IMG/VR virus record: IMGVR_UViG_3300008625_000067 | Coordinates: 1 to 24,811 of that record | DNA length: 24,811 nucleotides | From: a virus | Direction: 5' to 3' (one strand) | Part shown: piece by piece, positions 1-7,135 of the stretch | Layout of the letters: each line of letters opens with the position of its first letter | Numbering within the stretch: position 1 is the stretch's first letter | The notes under the pieces: model-generated | Database searches by the model: none | The model's input: the letters and a program-made list of their open reading frames with translations, nothing else | Told to the model about the DNA's origin: nothing | Made by a program: the position numbers and the translations under genes

Positions 1-44
1 CTGCCTCGTCAATCTATGGCTGCAATAGAGAAGCCACCGGAAAC

Positions 45-830
45 CTATGCTCGTCGGATGAGAGCCTGTATCGTGCCGACGCCCTGCGTCTCCCCACCAC
101 CGGGAGCGATGCTCACCCACAACTCCCCGAAGACGCCGAAAATGTCTCCTGGCGAATAGGCGAGCGTGTAGGTGGTGTTGGTTACGTCAACATCCACAAT
201 CGGGAAATACTTTTCCGGGGCTGCGTCTGTTCCCACGGAAACTGTGGAAGCTGCATCCAGGAACGGCGTGGAGAAGCTCAACCAGATTTCGAGGACTGAA
301 TCCCCTGCATCCAATGTAGTGACAGACACAGGAGAGCCAGCGTTCCACTGGAAAGTAGAAGCCACAGTCTCCACGGTTCCCGTAGGGATGAGTGCTTCAA
401 GCTGTGTGAGGTTGTAGTTCTGCTCGTTGGCCCACCCTTCAACATCGACATCCACCGGGATGATTCCAGTAGAGTCCCGCCGCTCTCCTGCGGCTACCAG
501 CTTTAGGGAGGCACGGGTCGTCAGTGCCCGAAGTCGAACGTACTGCGTCCCCTCGGATGCTGTGCCTGCGTTCACCACCAGTCGGATCAGGTAGGCTCCC
601 GGCATATCGCAGTTGAAGAATCCTGGAGCCGGGTCAGCAGCGTTGCCGGAAAACGTCGCCATCGACCCCTCGGGGGCATAAACGATAGTCCAAGCATAGG
701 TAGCTGCCGCGTCGATAGAACTGACGTAGACGTTGTCCCCGGCCCCTGCAAAGGACAGGTCATCACGGCTGTGCTCATCCACGTCAGTGGCGTGGTCGGC
801 GTTCAGCCAGCTTCGGATTCGTGCTGCCAT
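45..830 (-). CDS. Ig/PKD-like phage virion protein
   Basis: The 261-residue product is probably a virion surface or baseplate accessory protein; no enzymatic motif is visible. Residues about 34-90 read like a PKD/Ig-type beta sandwich: a YAWTIVYAP strand, then an MPGAYLIRLVV strand near the end. Residues about 160-255 form a second beta-rich unit with alternating Thr/Val strands, a DAGDSVLEIWLSF strand and a CxxC-free, Gly-rich end. There is no signal peptide or membrane segment. I chose the ATG at 830; a TTG lies directly before it at 833, and GGAG sits 8 bases upstream of the ATG (5 from the TTG), so either could be used. It ends in TAG. It has the same orientation as the baseplate operon but is cut off from it by the plus-strand island. 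The role is inferred from context and fold-like patterns only. Confidence 0.8.
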   Translation of the reverse strand: MAARIRSWLNADHATDVDEHSRDDLSFAGAGDNVYVSSIDAAATYAWTIVYAPEGSMATFSGNAADPAPGFFNCDMPGAYLIRLVVNAGTASEGTQYVRLRALTTRASLKLVAAGERRDSTGIIPVDVDVEGWANEQNYNLTQLEALIPTGTVETVASTFQWNAGSPVSVTTLDAGDSVLEIWLSFSTPFLDAASTVSVGTDAAPEKYFPIVDVDVTNTTYTLAYSPGDIFGVFGELWVSIAPGGGETQGVGTIQALIRRA

Positions 831-943
831 CAAGAAGTCTCCAAAGGAACCCTACCGGCCTGCGGGCATAGGCAAGACACCGGGCGAAGATTTAGGGGGT
901 TCCGGTATACCCTCCGAACCGTATAGAGAGCATAGGAGGAGTC
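831..943. promoter_or_regulatory. Divergent intergenic region, possible promoters
   Basis: This 113-base gap separates the minus-strand virion gene from the plus-strand four-gene island, so at least the plus-strand genes should be started from here. It holds a perfect 8-base palindrome GGTATACC (904-911) and a TATAGA hexamer (922-927) that could act as a -10 box about 16 bases before the start codon. No good -35 match to TTGACA is present at the right distance. No T4-type late promoter TATAAATA is seen. The promoter call is weak and positional. Confidence 0.3.
934..940 (+). promoter_or_regulatory. Strong Shine-Dalgarno for the first island gene
   Basis: AGGAGGA lies 3-4 bases before the ATG at 944, a full-strength ribosome binding site on a slightly short spacer. 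It fixes the start of the 74-residue gene and supports that this short frame is a real gene. Confidence 0.75.
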
Positions 944-1168
944 ATGGCTTCGCAGGCATGTAAATCTTGGAAGGATGGGACGAAGCGTTTTATCCCTCGC
1001 TCTCGCGGTCGAGTAGGCCATCAGCGTCAGTTCGGTACTCATATGTCTCGGGCGGCTATGGCTGCCGAAGCGCGTACCGCAGAACGCTCCGCTCGTCGGG
1101 CGGGTAAGGTCGCCATCGAGGAAGGGCTGGCAGATTGGGAAGATGAAGAAGCCACACCTAACTATTGA
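944..1168 (+). CDS. Small basic protein of unknown function
   Basis: This is a 74-residue protein, unrecognised. The N-terminal two thirds are strongly basic and rich in Arg, Lys and His (WKDGTKRFIPRSRGRVGHQRQ), followed by an Ala/Arg/Glu stretch (about residues 36-62) that should form a charged helix, and then an acidic end, LADWEDEEATPNY. This layout suits a small nucleic-acid- or protein-binding factor, but no family motif supports that. The start is set by an AGGAGG site just upstream. Its 3' end overlaps the HNH nuclease gene by 26 bases in another frame, so the two are probably translated together. It is the first gene of the plus-strand island. Confidence 0.75.
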   Translation: MASQACKSWKDGTKRFIPRSRGRVGHQRQFGTHMSRAAMAAEARTAERSARRAGKVAIEEGLADWEDEEATPNY

Positions 1169-1580
1169 ACTGGTCCCCCGAGGACAATGGGGGGCTAACC
1201 TCCGGTCAGAGCTTCCGAAGGCTGAATGGGACCGTCTACGCAAGGCGACGTACAAGGCAGCCCACTACCGCTGCGAGATATGCGGAGGTAAGGGTCCCAA
1301 GTGGCCCGTCGAGTGCCACGAACGGTGGGACTACAACGAGGAAACCAAAGTCCAGAAGCTGGTTGGCTTGATTGCCTTGTGTCCCAAGTGCCATGAGGTA
1401 AAGCATATCGGAAGAGCGGGGGCTGTCGGAAGAGCACCACAGGCCGTTGAACACCTCATGGAGATCAACGGCTGGAGTGCTGACGACGCGATGGCCTATG
1501 TAGACGGTTGCTTTGAAGTGTGGGCACGACGGTCCCAAGAAGACTGGAGCCTTGATTTATCATGGTTGGAGGGTAGCTAA
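1143..1580 (+). CDS. HNH endonuclease
   Basis: This 145-residue protein has a classical zinc-containing HNH (beta-beta-alpha metal) nuclease core. The zinc pairs are Cys44-x2-Cys47 and Cys80-x2-Cys83. Between them VECHE supplies the likely catalytic His59, and His84 and His88 in LCPKCHEVKHIG complete the metal site. The N-terminal stretch IELVP...W..NLRS and the C-terminal W..DDAMAYV...W..RSQ..W.LD.SWLE pattern match a compact stand-alone HNH family that I recognise from bacteria and phages, and the protein is full length for it. It would cut or nick DNA; the target is unknown. The start codon lies inside the end of the preceding gene and has only a weak GGGA-type site, consistent with coupling. 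In phages, free-standing HNH genes are often selfish homing nucleases or accessory packaging nucleases. The location inside a virion operon on the opposite strand favours the former, as inference. Confidence 0.9.
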   Translation: MKKPHLTIELVPRGQWGANLRSELPKAEWDRLRKATYKAAHYRCEICGGKGPKWPVECHERWDYNEETKVQKLVGLIALCPKCHEVKHIGRAGAVGRAPQAVEHLMEINGWSADDAMAYVDGCFEVWARRSQEDWSLDLSWLEGS

Positions 1581-1650
1581 ACCACTTTTCCGGGTAGTAT
1601 GAAAGTGCCCATAAGGGCGACACACACACTACACAGAAAAGGAGGAAGCT
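1581..1650 (+). promoter_or_regulatory. Leader with small inverted repeats and strong RBS
   Basis: This 70-base gap between the HNH gene and the 68-residue gene contains CACTTT (1583-1588) pairing with AAAGTG (1602-1607), a GCCC-ATAA-GGGC hairpin (1607-1618), a short CA repeat (about 1620-1629) and the strong AAGGAGG site (1639-1645) five bases before the ATG at 1651. The two hairpins share a base, so they compete. No T-tract follows, so it is not a standard rho-independent terminator. A processing or attenuating role is possible but unproven. Confidence 0.4.
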
Positions 1651-1857
1651 ATGCCTTCCCAAACACCAGACGGAACCGCTATTTCAGCCAACCCCTACCA
1701 GATGCGGTTCGACCTCCTCCATCTTGCCAAGGACATCCTTGAGCAGAACGCCCATATGGCCCGAGAGGACAAGTCCAAGGAGCGCAAGACCTACTACACC
1801 CTCGATGAAGTCATCGAGACTGCACAAACTCTGAACAAGTTCGTGTCCAACAAGTAG
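1651..1857 (+). CDS. Small conserved phage protein, NPYxMR type
   Basis: The 68-residue protein has a disordered start, then an NPYQMRFDLLHLAKDIL helix, a charged Lys/Glu linker, and an end reading YTLDEVIETAQTLNKFVSNK. I associate this arrangement (NPYxxR...LAK.. helix, charged middle, then a short LDEVIxxAxxLNxFV helix ending in Lys) with small conserved proteins of unknown function in T4-like and other large phages. This is from memory of the family pattern, not a search. A canonical AAGGAGG with a 5-base spacer precedes the ATG, implying strong translation. There is no membrane segment or cysteine. It sits third in the plus-strand island and has no assignable biochemical role. Confidence 0.8.
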   Translation: MPSQTPDGTAISANPYQMRFDLLHLAKDILEQNAHMAREDKSKERKTYYTLDEVIETAQTLNKFVSNK

Positions 1858-1873
1858 GGCGCAGGGGGCGGGA

Positions 1874-2296
1874 GTGTCGGCAAGGTACGCCCAAATCGCC
1901 GCGATTATGGACGATAGCCATAACGTGGCCTGCATTTTGAGGGAACTCGAAAGGCGACAGGTCTCCGAACTGATACTCCCGCCTCTACCCACAAAACAGG
2001 GAACAGCCGCGTATGTCGCGATCACTCCAGGGAAGAAGATGCGACAACCCTGGAATGGGGGTGAACTGGTGGATGCAGATTCCTCTTGGCCGTTGTGCAT
2101 GGCGATGGAGGTATGGGATAGCGGCGACGGGTGGATGATCACCGTGCGCGGAGGTGATGAGGTAGGCCCTTTTGACACAGAGGACGACGCCCACCAGGAA
2201 GCGAAAAACCTCCTTGAAGAAGGGGGTGCCTTGTTGCTTCAGGACTCACCTTGGGACAAAGAGGACCAAAACAGGTTCCCGTTGTCACAGCCCTAA
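1874..2296 (+). CDS. Hypothetical protein, acidic, 140 residues
   Basis: I do not recognise this protein. The N-terminal 40 residues look helical (IAAIMDDSHNVACILRELERRQV). A beta-rich middle includes the strand GWMITVRGG, followed by VGPFDTEDDAHQEAKNLLEEGG (about residues 97-118). That pattern (a strand, then GPFxTxxDA and a helix) recurs in small domains that end a sheet on a helix, but I cannot name a function. I use the GTG at 1874, which follows a G-rich AGGGGGCGGGA stretch; the next in-frame ATG (about 1907) has no visible ribosome site. The gene is 16 bases after its neighbour, so likely the same transcript. Its TAA shares bases with the TAG of the convergent tail protein I-like gene. 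Confidence 0.7.
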   Translation: MSARYAQIAAIMDDSHNVACILRELERRQVSELILPPLPTKQGTAAYVAITPGKKMRQPWNGGELVDADSSWPLCMAMEVWDSGDGWMITVRGGDEVGPFDTEDDAHQEAKNLLEEGGALLLQDSPWDKEDQNRFPLSQP

Positions 2297-3660
2297 ATGT
2301 AGAACTGGTTGGAAACATCCTCTCCGACAACAGGACGAGGCTTCTGAACGCCCAAACGGTCAACCGTAACCGTGTACGCCTGTGCATCGGAAACTTCCGG
2401 GATTCGTCTGTCCAGCTTCAAGGTGCTGGGGGAGATTCGCGCCTTCGAGCCAGAGGGCCACACTTGATGAGGAACCCCTCCGATGTAGAGGGTACGCCGT
2501 TTCCCTATGGGGCCACCCCTGCTCCCGAGTACATCCTGTAAACGGTAGCTTCCCTGGTAAGGGCCTGCGTGGATGGTAAGAACCTCCCCGTCCACGCACT
2601 TGCCCCAGTCAGCAGTAACGTCAGACACCGTGTTCTTGTCGAGAACGCGCAGTTTGCCTTCCAGGCCCGTAGGAAAGGTCCTGTACCAAAAAGCGGTGGG
2701 CTGCACCTCTACCAGAGGAAACGCCTGCACCGAAGCTACCTGATACCTGCCTTTGTTTTCCCCGGACTCGATATGGAACACCGCTCCGGGCCGAATCCCC
2801 TCGAAAGAAACCGAGGTGTCGGTGAAAAAGAAACGATTGGAGAGGACGGTCCCAGTCCCTGAAATGCGCTTGGCACCCAGGCACCACTTCCGCATGTCGT
2901 CGTAGTAGTAAGAATCGAGGTCGAGCGAAAGCCCGTTCTCGTCCGAGGCTATGACCCCAAACGCATCCGTGAAGAGGTAGCTGAACGAGTAAAAGACATG
3001 GGCTGGCTTCAAGGCGTAGAGAACTAACTTGGCGTTGTACTCGTAAAGGAAAGGGTCCAGAGGGAAGCTGTTGTCATTGTCGATCAACACCTCAACCTCG
3101 AACTGCTCCTCCAAAGTAAAACCGCCCGTAGGGTCCCGTGGCGGCGTGTACAGGTACTTTTCGATGATCCGGGCAGTCACGTTTGGATCAATCGCCTCCA
3201 GGCCCCCCTTCATGGACTTCTTGGTTGCACCCGCAATCAGCAGCGAAGCGATCTTCTTCAGGAAGGTCCGGTAAGGAACGTCACCTTCAATCTCGGGAAT
3301 ATCCTTCGTGCGAACAGTCGTGGCTCCCCCCTGCGGAAAAACCATCTCCCCAAGGATTTGCCAGAGGACTTCCGGGCGAGTGAAGTCCCACACTACATCC
3401 TTGTACTCTTCATTCATCTCGATCTGAAGCGCCGCCAGTTCCTTTGCCATCGCCTGGAACTGGAGGGTGTACCAAGGCCCGTTAGTGTTGGATACATAGT
3501 TGGACGGGAGGATAGCTCTGAAAGTTGCCATGAGGTGCTGGGTCAGCACGTTGATGTCACGCTCAAATCCCTGGCCTGTCAGCGGGTAAGGGGCTGGGTT
3601 TTGAGCCAGGGCAAAAGGAAGATCCGATACCGGGCGATCTCCATCATCGTCATCAGACAT
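2293..3660 (-). CDS. Tail protein I-like baseplate wedge protein
   Basis: The 455-residue protein directly follows baseplate J, the place of tail protein I in P2-type phages. After an acidic Asp-rich tip, the helical residues about 30-150 fit the gpI pattern: a LPSNYV start, an LAALQIEMNEEYKDV helix, a proline-led RPEVLWQILGEMV segment where gpI proteins have DPxxxPxxLLxxLA, and YRTFLKKIASLLIAGATKKSMKGGLEAI as the following helix pair. This half would fix the protein to the wedge. The C-terminal 230 residues are beta-rich and contain two related units, IRPGAVFHIESGENKGRYQV and VDGEVLTIHAGPYQGSYRL, not typical of P2 gpI. Its ATG overlaps the J gene stop by 8 bases (ATGTCTGA), indicating coupled translation. 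The gpI assignment rests on position and pattern. Confidence 0.75.
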   Translation of the reverse strand: MSDDDDGDRPVSDLPFALAQNPAPYPLTGQGFERDINVLTQHLMATFRAILPSNYVSNTNGPWYTLQFQAMAKELAALQIEMNEEYKDVVWDFTRPEVLWQILGEMVFPQGGATTVRTKDIPEIEGDVPYRTFLKKIASLLIAGATKKSMKGGLEAIDPNVTARIIEKYLYTPPRDPTGGFTLEEQFEVEVLIDNDNSFPLDPFLYEYNAKLVLYALKPAHVFYSFSYLFTDAFGVIASDENGLSLDLDSYYYDDMRKWCLGAKRISGTGTVLSNRFFFTDTSVSFEGIRPGAVFHIESGENKGRYQVASVQAFPLVEVQPTAFWYRTFPTGLEGKLRVLDKNTVSDVTADWGKCVDGEVLTIHAGPYQGSYRLQDVLGSRGGPIGKRRTLYIGGVPHQVWPSGSKARISPSTLKLDRRIPEVSDAQAYTVTVDRLGVQKPRPVVGEDVSNQFYI

Positions 3661-6600
3661 TTTGATCCTCGTCGTAAGTCAGCGTGAGTTCCCCCTGCGA
3701 GATGACTGATGTTGGGTTGACCACAATGTTCTTGGGACCCGAATCAGGACCAACAATGTAGGTGACAGCATAGGCGTGCTCGGTAGGAGACTCCCCAACA
3801 GGAAGGGAGACAAGAAGCCGGTTGGCAGTAAGCTCCACACGGCGAGCAACTCTTGAATCAGCCGTGGCATACCCTTGCGCGGAAAGGGTTGCATCATCCG
3901 AGTAGCCTTGGATGGAGCGCCCCTCGGATCCGATGAGGTACGCCTGTCCTGAAGCAAGGCCCAAGGTGCTCAACGACTCGGAGCTTTGAAGCAAGCTGAT
4001 TTCCACCTCGTCCTGGAAGACGCCCTTGAAATCACCCTCGGCCCCTCCCCCGTCAACCGTGGCCGCCTCCAGTTCTTGGACAACGATGTAGACAACGGAC
4101 ACGTTGGTAGTAAGGGATTGCAGAAGCACAGAATCACTCGAAGCGTCTGTGGACAAGGCATCTCTTACCACCTGGGACCCCTCCTGACGGAGAAGGGTGG
4201 TGAGAGGAACCACAACATATGAAACCCCGGACGTGTTCTCGATAAGCTGAATCACGTCCGATTGACGAAGGGGGTTTCCGAGGCGCATGTTGCCGAAAAG
4301 GTTGGCGAAGTTCGTTCTCAAGAGAGAGTCAACTTGAGTCCGGTCCTGTCCTTTCTGAAGGATGACCGAGGCGCTTACGTCAACTGGAACAGGGATGGCT
4401 TCTTTTGCCAGGACATCAGCGGTGGCGTGCTTGGAGAAATCCAAATCCTGCTGTGCCGAAGACACGATGAGGTTGGTGGTGTAGGACACCGTGAAGTTCT
4501 CATCATGCGAATACGAGAGCGAAACCGTAGAGCCAGAAGGGATGGCACTGTTACTGGTTCGCCGGATACCCAAAGCCTGCGTTTGAGTCCCCGGATCGAT
4601 GGAGTAGTCAGAAACTCCACTGGGGTCGTCAGGTCCCCGGTAGATGATGCTCCCGTCTTCGTTGGTGACCACAAGGGTGAAGTAAAGGGCACCCAGCTTT
4701 GTGACGTACTCGACATACTGGCCTGTCATGACATGCGTCTCATCCGTCACGTCTGTCAGGTCACCCGAAGGGATGAAGTTGCCAGAGCCGTCCTCGTACC
4801 CTGTGATGGAGAGGTACGCTTGGGCCAAGGACGAACGGCCTGTGAAAAGAGGCGCATCCGGGCGAACCAGCTTGTAGGATTCTTCAGGAAGGGTTCCGCT
4901 TACCGTCCCAACCACCGAGGTTATGCTTCTCACAGGTTGTCGAAGCAGAACAAAATCGTTCGCGGAAGCCTTTCGGTAGGCTCCAAGGACAACATCAGTC
5001 AGGTCGAGTGCGGGTTGAACAACATCGGTTGAGAGTTGGATGGTGTCGTAGGAGACGACCTCCACACCCGTTAGATCAAACACCTCCCCTGTTGAGATGT
5101 TCCGTAGCTCATACCCCAAATCAGGGTAGTCCAGCATCGCCGCTATGGGGGAGGAAGACGAAAGCGACGGATCCACAGCCCGGAAGGTGTAGTCGGAGGA
5201 GCTTCCGAGAACTTCAAACTGAATGTCCTGGAAAATCTCGAAAGAGAAGGCAAAGATGTCGGTGACGCTGGCGGTGTTCTCGCCCTGGACCCAAACATCC
5301 ACCTTCCCCCCGTGATGCTTTCCGTCTGTTCCTATGTCTCGCTGCATCAGAGGGTCGCCTGCGGCTACCACCTCTGCCTTCAGAACACCTGCGGTGTCCG
5401 CTGCGGTCTGGAGGTAGCCCTGCGCGGTTCCTGAATCAACAGAGGCGAGGGCCGACAGAACTCGGGTTGTGAAGGCAAGGTTTGACTCCAAGTCCTCACC
5501 TCCGAACGCCGCTCCAGAGTTCGTGCATCCGATCTGCTGGTCTGCCGTAAGGTTGGTGACGAGTTGGTTGATCTGTCCCGCACCCACGTTTCCATTAGAA
5601 CCCACCTGGGAGCATCGCACCGGCACCTCAATCTCGTACCGCCCCTTGGTGGGGTTGTAGGTGCTGGCAAGGTTTCCGAGGTCGATGGTTCCAGAACGGG
5701 TCGTTGCAAAGGTGGATGCACCACCCATGACCTGTGTTCCGATAGGAATGACCACCGAGGTAGTTGGTCGAGCCTTGACGTAAAAGGTGACCTCTGTGCG
5801 AGCCGCCTTACCAGTACGTCTTTTCATCCCGTAGTTCGACCCGTAAGCATCAAAAGTGCTGTCGATCAGGTCTTGTACCTGTACATCGGTGGTGTAGTAC
5901 AAAGCCTGCTTCAAGCCCCTCTTGTACCCAGAGTGTGGGACCGGGATGGAAGTGCCTACCCCTTGAGGGTCGTCTACCTGGAGCATGAGAAGGGGGGTTC
6001 GGGCACGATGGTAGAAGTCCAACAAGAACCGCATACGCTCTGCTTCAGAAGCAAACGGGTCGATCACCGTGTCACGGAGAACGGAGCCTGCTTCCACACG
6101 GAGTTGGGGGTTGGTCCTGAAAATGTTGGTGATGAAGTCCGTGATGATGTTCTTCTTGGAAGGCGCGGGCAGGCTGATCATCGCCCCCGTCACCTTCAAG
6201 GGTCGTCCCACAACCTCTTCGGAAAGAGTGGACTCGTACTGTAGGTTGCGGAGAGGGTCGTAGTAGACGGCACTTACCGCGTAGTAGAGCGGATCTTCAA
6301 AGGGGATAGCGGAGAAAGCAGCGATTCGTACTGTCGCAGGGTCACTGGTGGGGCTGCCTGATCGACTATGGTTGAACGAATATCGAGTGGCCTCACGAAT
6401 GGTGGAGTAGGTTCCGGTGAACAGGATGTCGCGAGCTATCTCGGGAACCTCAACCGTTTCGTCGTAGTCAAGTTGTTCAACTGTGCCGTCCTTATCAACC
6501 TGAACGCTAACGGTCTGGACATAGAGGGGGTCAGCCACAGGGGTTCCGTTATTATCCACCGCGATCTTCGAGTTCACCGTGAAAGACGCAAAGGCATCCT

Positions 6601-7135
6601 CCTCTTCTTCCACAACCCCGTCGGCTACAAGGTCTACGTTGATGCGGCTGTACCCCGTGCCGCCCCCGCCAGGGGAAGCCGAGGCATAGAAGTTCATCCC
6701 CTGGAAACCCACAACGTCTTCGTCCACCTCTGCCGAAATCTCAACGTAGTAGTTGTTCTGGGTGATCCTTATGTTGGTGGGGGAAGAAGCAACCACACCA
6801 ACATCCCTGTCCGAAGACAGCGTGATCAAGGCTTCGATTTCAGTCGTCACGGAGCCGTTCGAGAGGATTCCTCGAATCAAGACGGTGTTCACCCCGCTCC
6901 TCAACAACAAACCATCCGGCTCATAAGAGGGGTTAGGGATAGTCCACTGGTGACCTGTCAGAAGCACAAGGGAAGGGTCAGACGAATAGCCGCTCCCGTT
7001 GACAGACACCTGAACATCAACGGTTGTGGTGGGCATCGTGCCCCGGAGGAACTGCCGGTCAATGGTGGTCGAGTACCGAAGGCTCTCCGCAGGCACCCCA
7101 TCAGGGCCAACAATCAATGGTTTTGTTTGTGCCAT
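3653..7135 (-). CDS. Baseplate J/gp6-like wedge protein, enlarged
   Basis: Baseplate J (T4 gp6 relatives) builds the wedge ring of contractile tails. The core lies at about residues 448-640: VVIPIGTQV at the start, SQVGSNGNVGAGQINQLV, then a TNSGAAFGGEDLESNLAFTTRVLSAL segment matching the J hallmark (N-x-x-x-x-x-GGxDxES...R). The C-terminal J domain is at about 910-975, with VPVDVSASVILQKGQD and RLGNPLRQSDVIQLIENTSGV. At 1160 residues it is far longer than common J proteins (roughly 300-660). The extra parts are N-terminal beta domains (about 20-330, with fibronectin-like strands near FEDPLYYAVSAVYYD), an insertion between the two J halves (about 650-910), and a beta tail after 980. The ATG shares its A with the upstream gp25-like gene stop (TGATG), so translation is coupled. 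Confidence 0.9.
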   Translation of the reverse strand: MAQTKPLIVGPDGVPAESLRYSTTIDRQFLRGTMPTTTVDVQVSVNGSGYSSDPSLVLLTGHQWTIPNPSYEPDGLLLRSGVNTVLIRGILSNGSVTTEIEALITLSSDRDVGVVASSPTNIRITQNNYYVEISAEVDEDVVGFQGMNFYASASPGGGGTGYSRINVDLVADGVVEEEEDAFASFTVNSKIAVDNNGTPVADPLYVQTVSVQVDKDGTVEQLDYDETVEVPEIARDILFTGTYSTIREATRYSFNHSRSGSPTSDPATVRIAAFSAIPFEDPLYYAVSAVYYDPLRNLQYESTLSEEVVGRPLKVTGAMISLPAPSKKNIITDFITNIFRTNPQLRVEAGSVLRDTVIDPFASEAERMRFLLDFYHRARTPLLMLQVDDPQGVGTSIPVPHSGYKRGLKQALYYTTDVQVQDLIDSTFDAYGSNYGMKRRTGKAARTEVTFYVKARPTTSVVIPIGTQVMGGASTFATTRSGTIDLGNLASTYNPTKGRYEIEVPVRCSQVGSNGNVGAGQINQLVTNLTADQQIGCTNSGAAFGGEDLESNLAFTTRVLSALASVDSGTAQGYLQTAADTAGVLKAEVVAAGDPLMQRDIGTDGKHHGGKVDVWVQGENTASVTDIFAFSFEIFQDIQFEVLGSSSDYTFRAVDPSLSSSSPIAAMLDYPDLGYELRNISTGEVFDLTGVEVVSYDTIQLSTDVVQPALDLTDVVLGAYRKASANDFVLLRQPVRSITSVVGTVSGTLPEESYKLVRPDAPLFTGRSSLAQAYLSITGYEDGSGNFIPSGDLTDVTDETHVMTGQYVEYVTKLGALYFTLVVTNEDGSIIYRGPDDPSGVSDYSIDPGTQTQALGIRRTSNSAIPSGSTVSLSYSHDENFTVSYTTNLIVSSAQQDLDFSKHATADVLAKEAIPVPVDVSASVILQKGQDRTQVDSLLRTNFANLFGNMRLGNPLRQSDVIQLIENTSGVSYVVVPLTTLLRQEGSQVVRDALSTDASSDSVLLQSLTTNVSVVYIVVQELEAATVDGGGAEGDFKGVFQDEVEISLLQSSESLSTLGLASGQAYLIGSEGRSIQGYSDDATLSAQGYATADSRVARRVELTANRLLVSLPVGESPTEHAYAVTYIVGPDSGPKNIVVNPTSVISQGELTLTYDEDQNV

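Noticed and set aside
1-44. Start of a further minus-strand gene at the left edge
   Set aside because: No ATG is present and the one GTG start (35-37) runs into a stop after seven codons; nothing supportable in these 44 bases.
1583-1618. Rho-independent terminator after the HNH gene
   Set aside because: The stems are only 4-6 bases, they compete for a base, and no T-tract follows.
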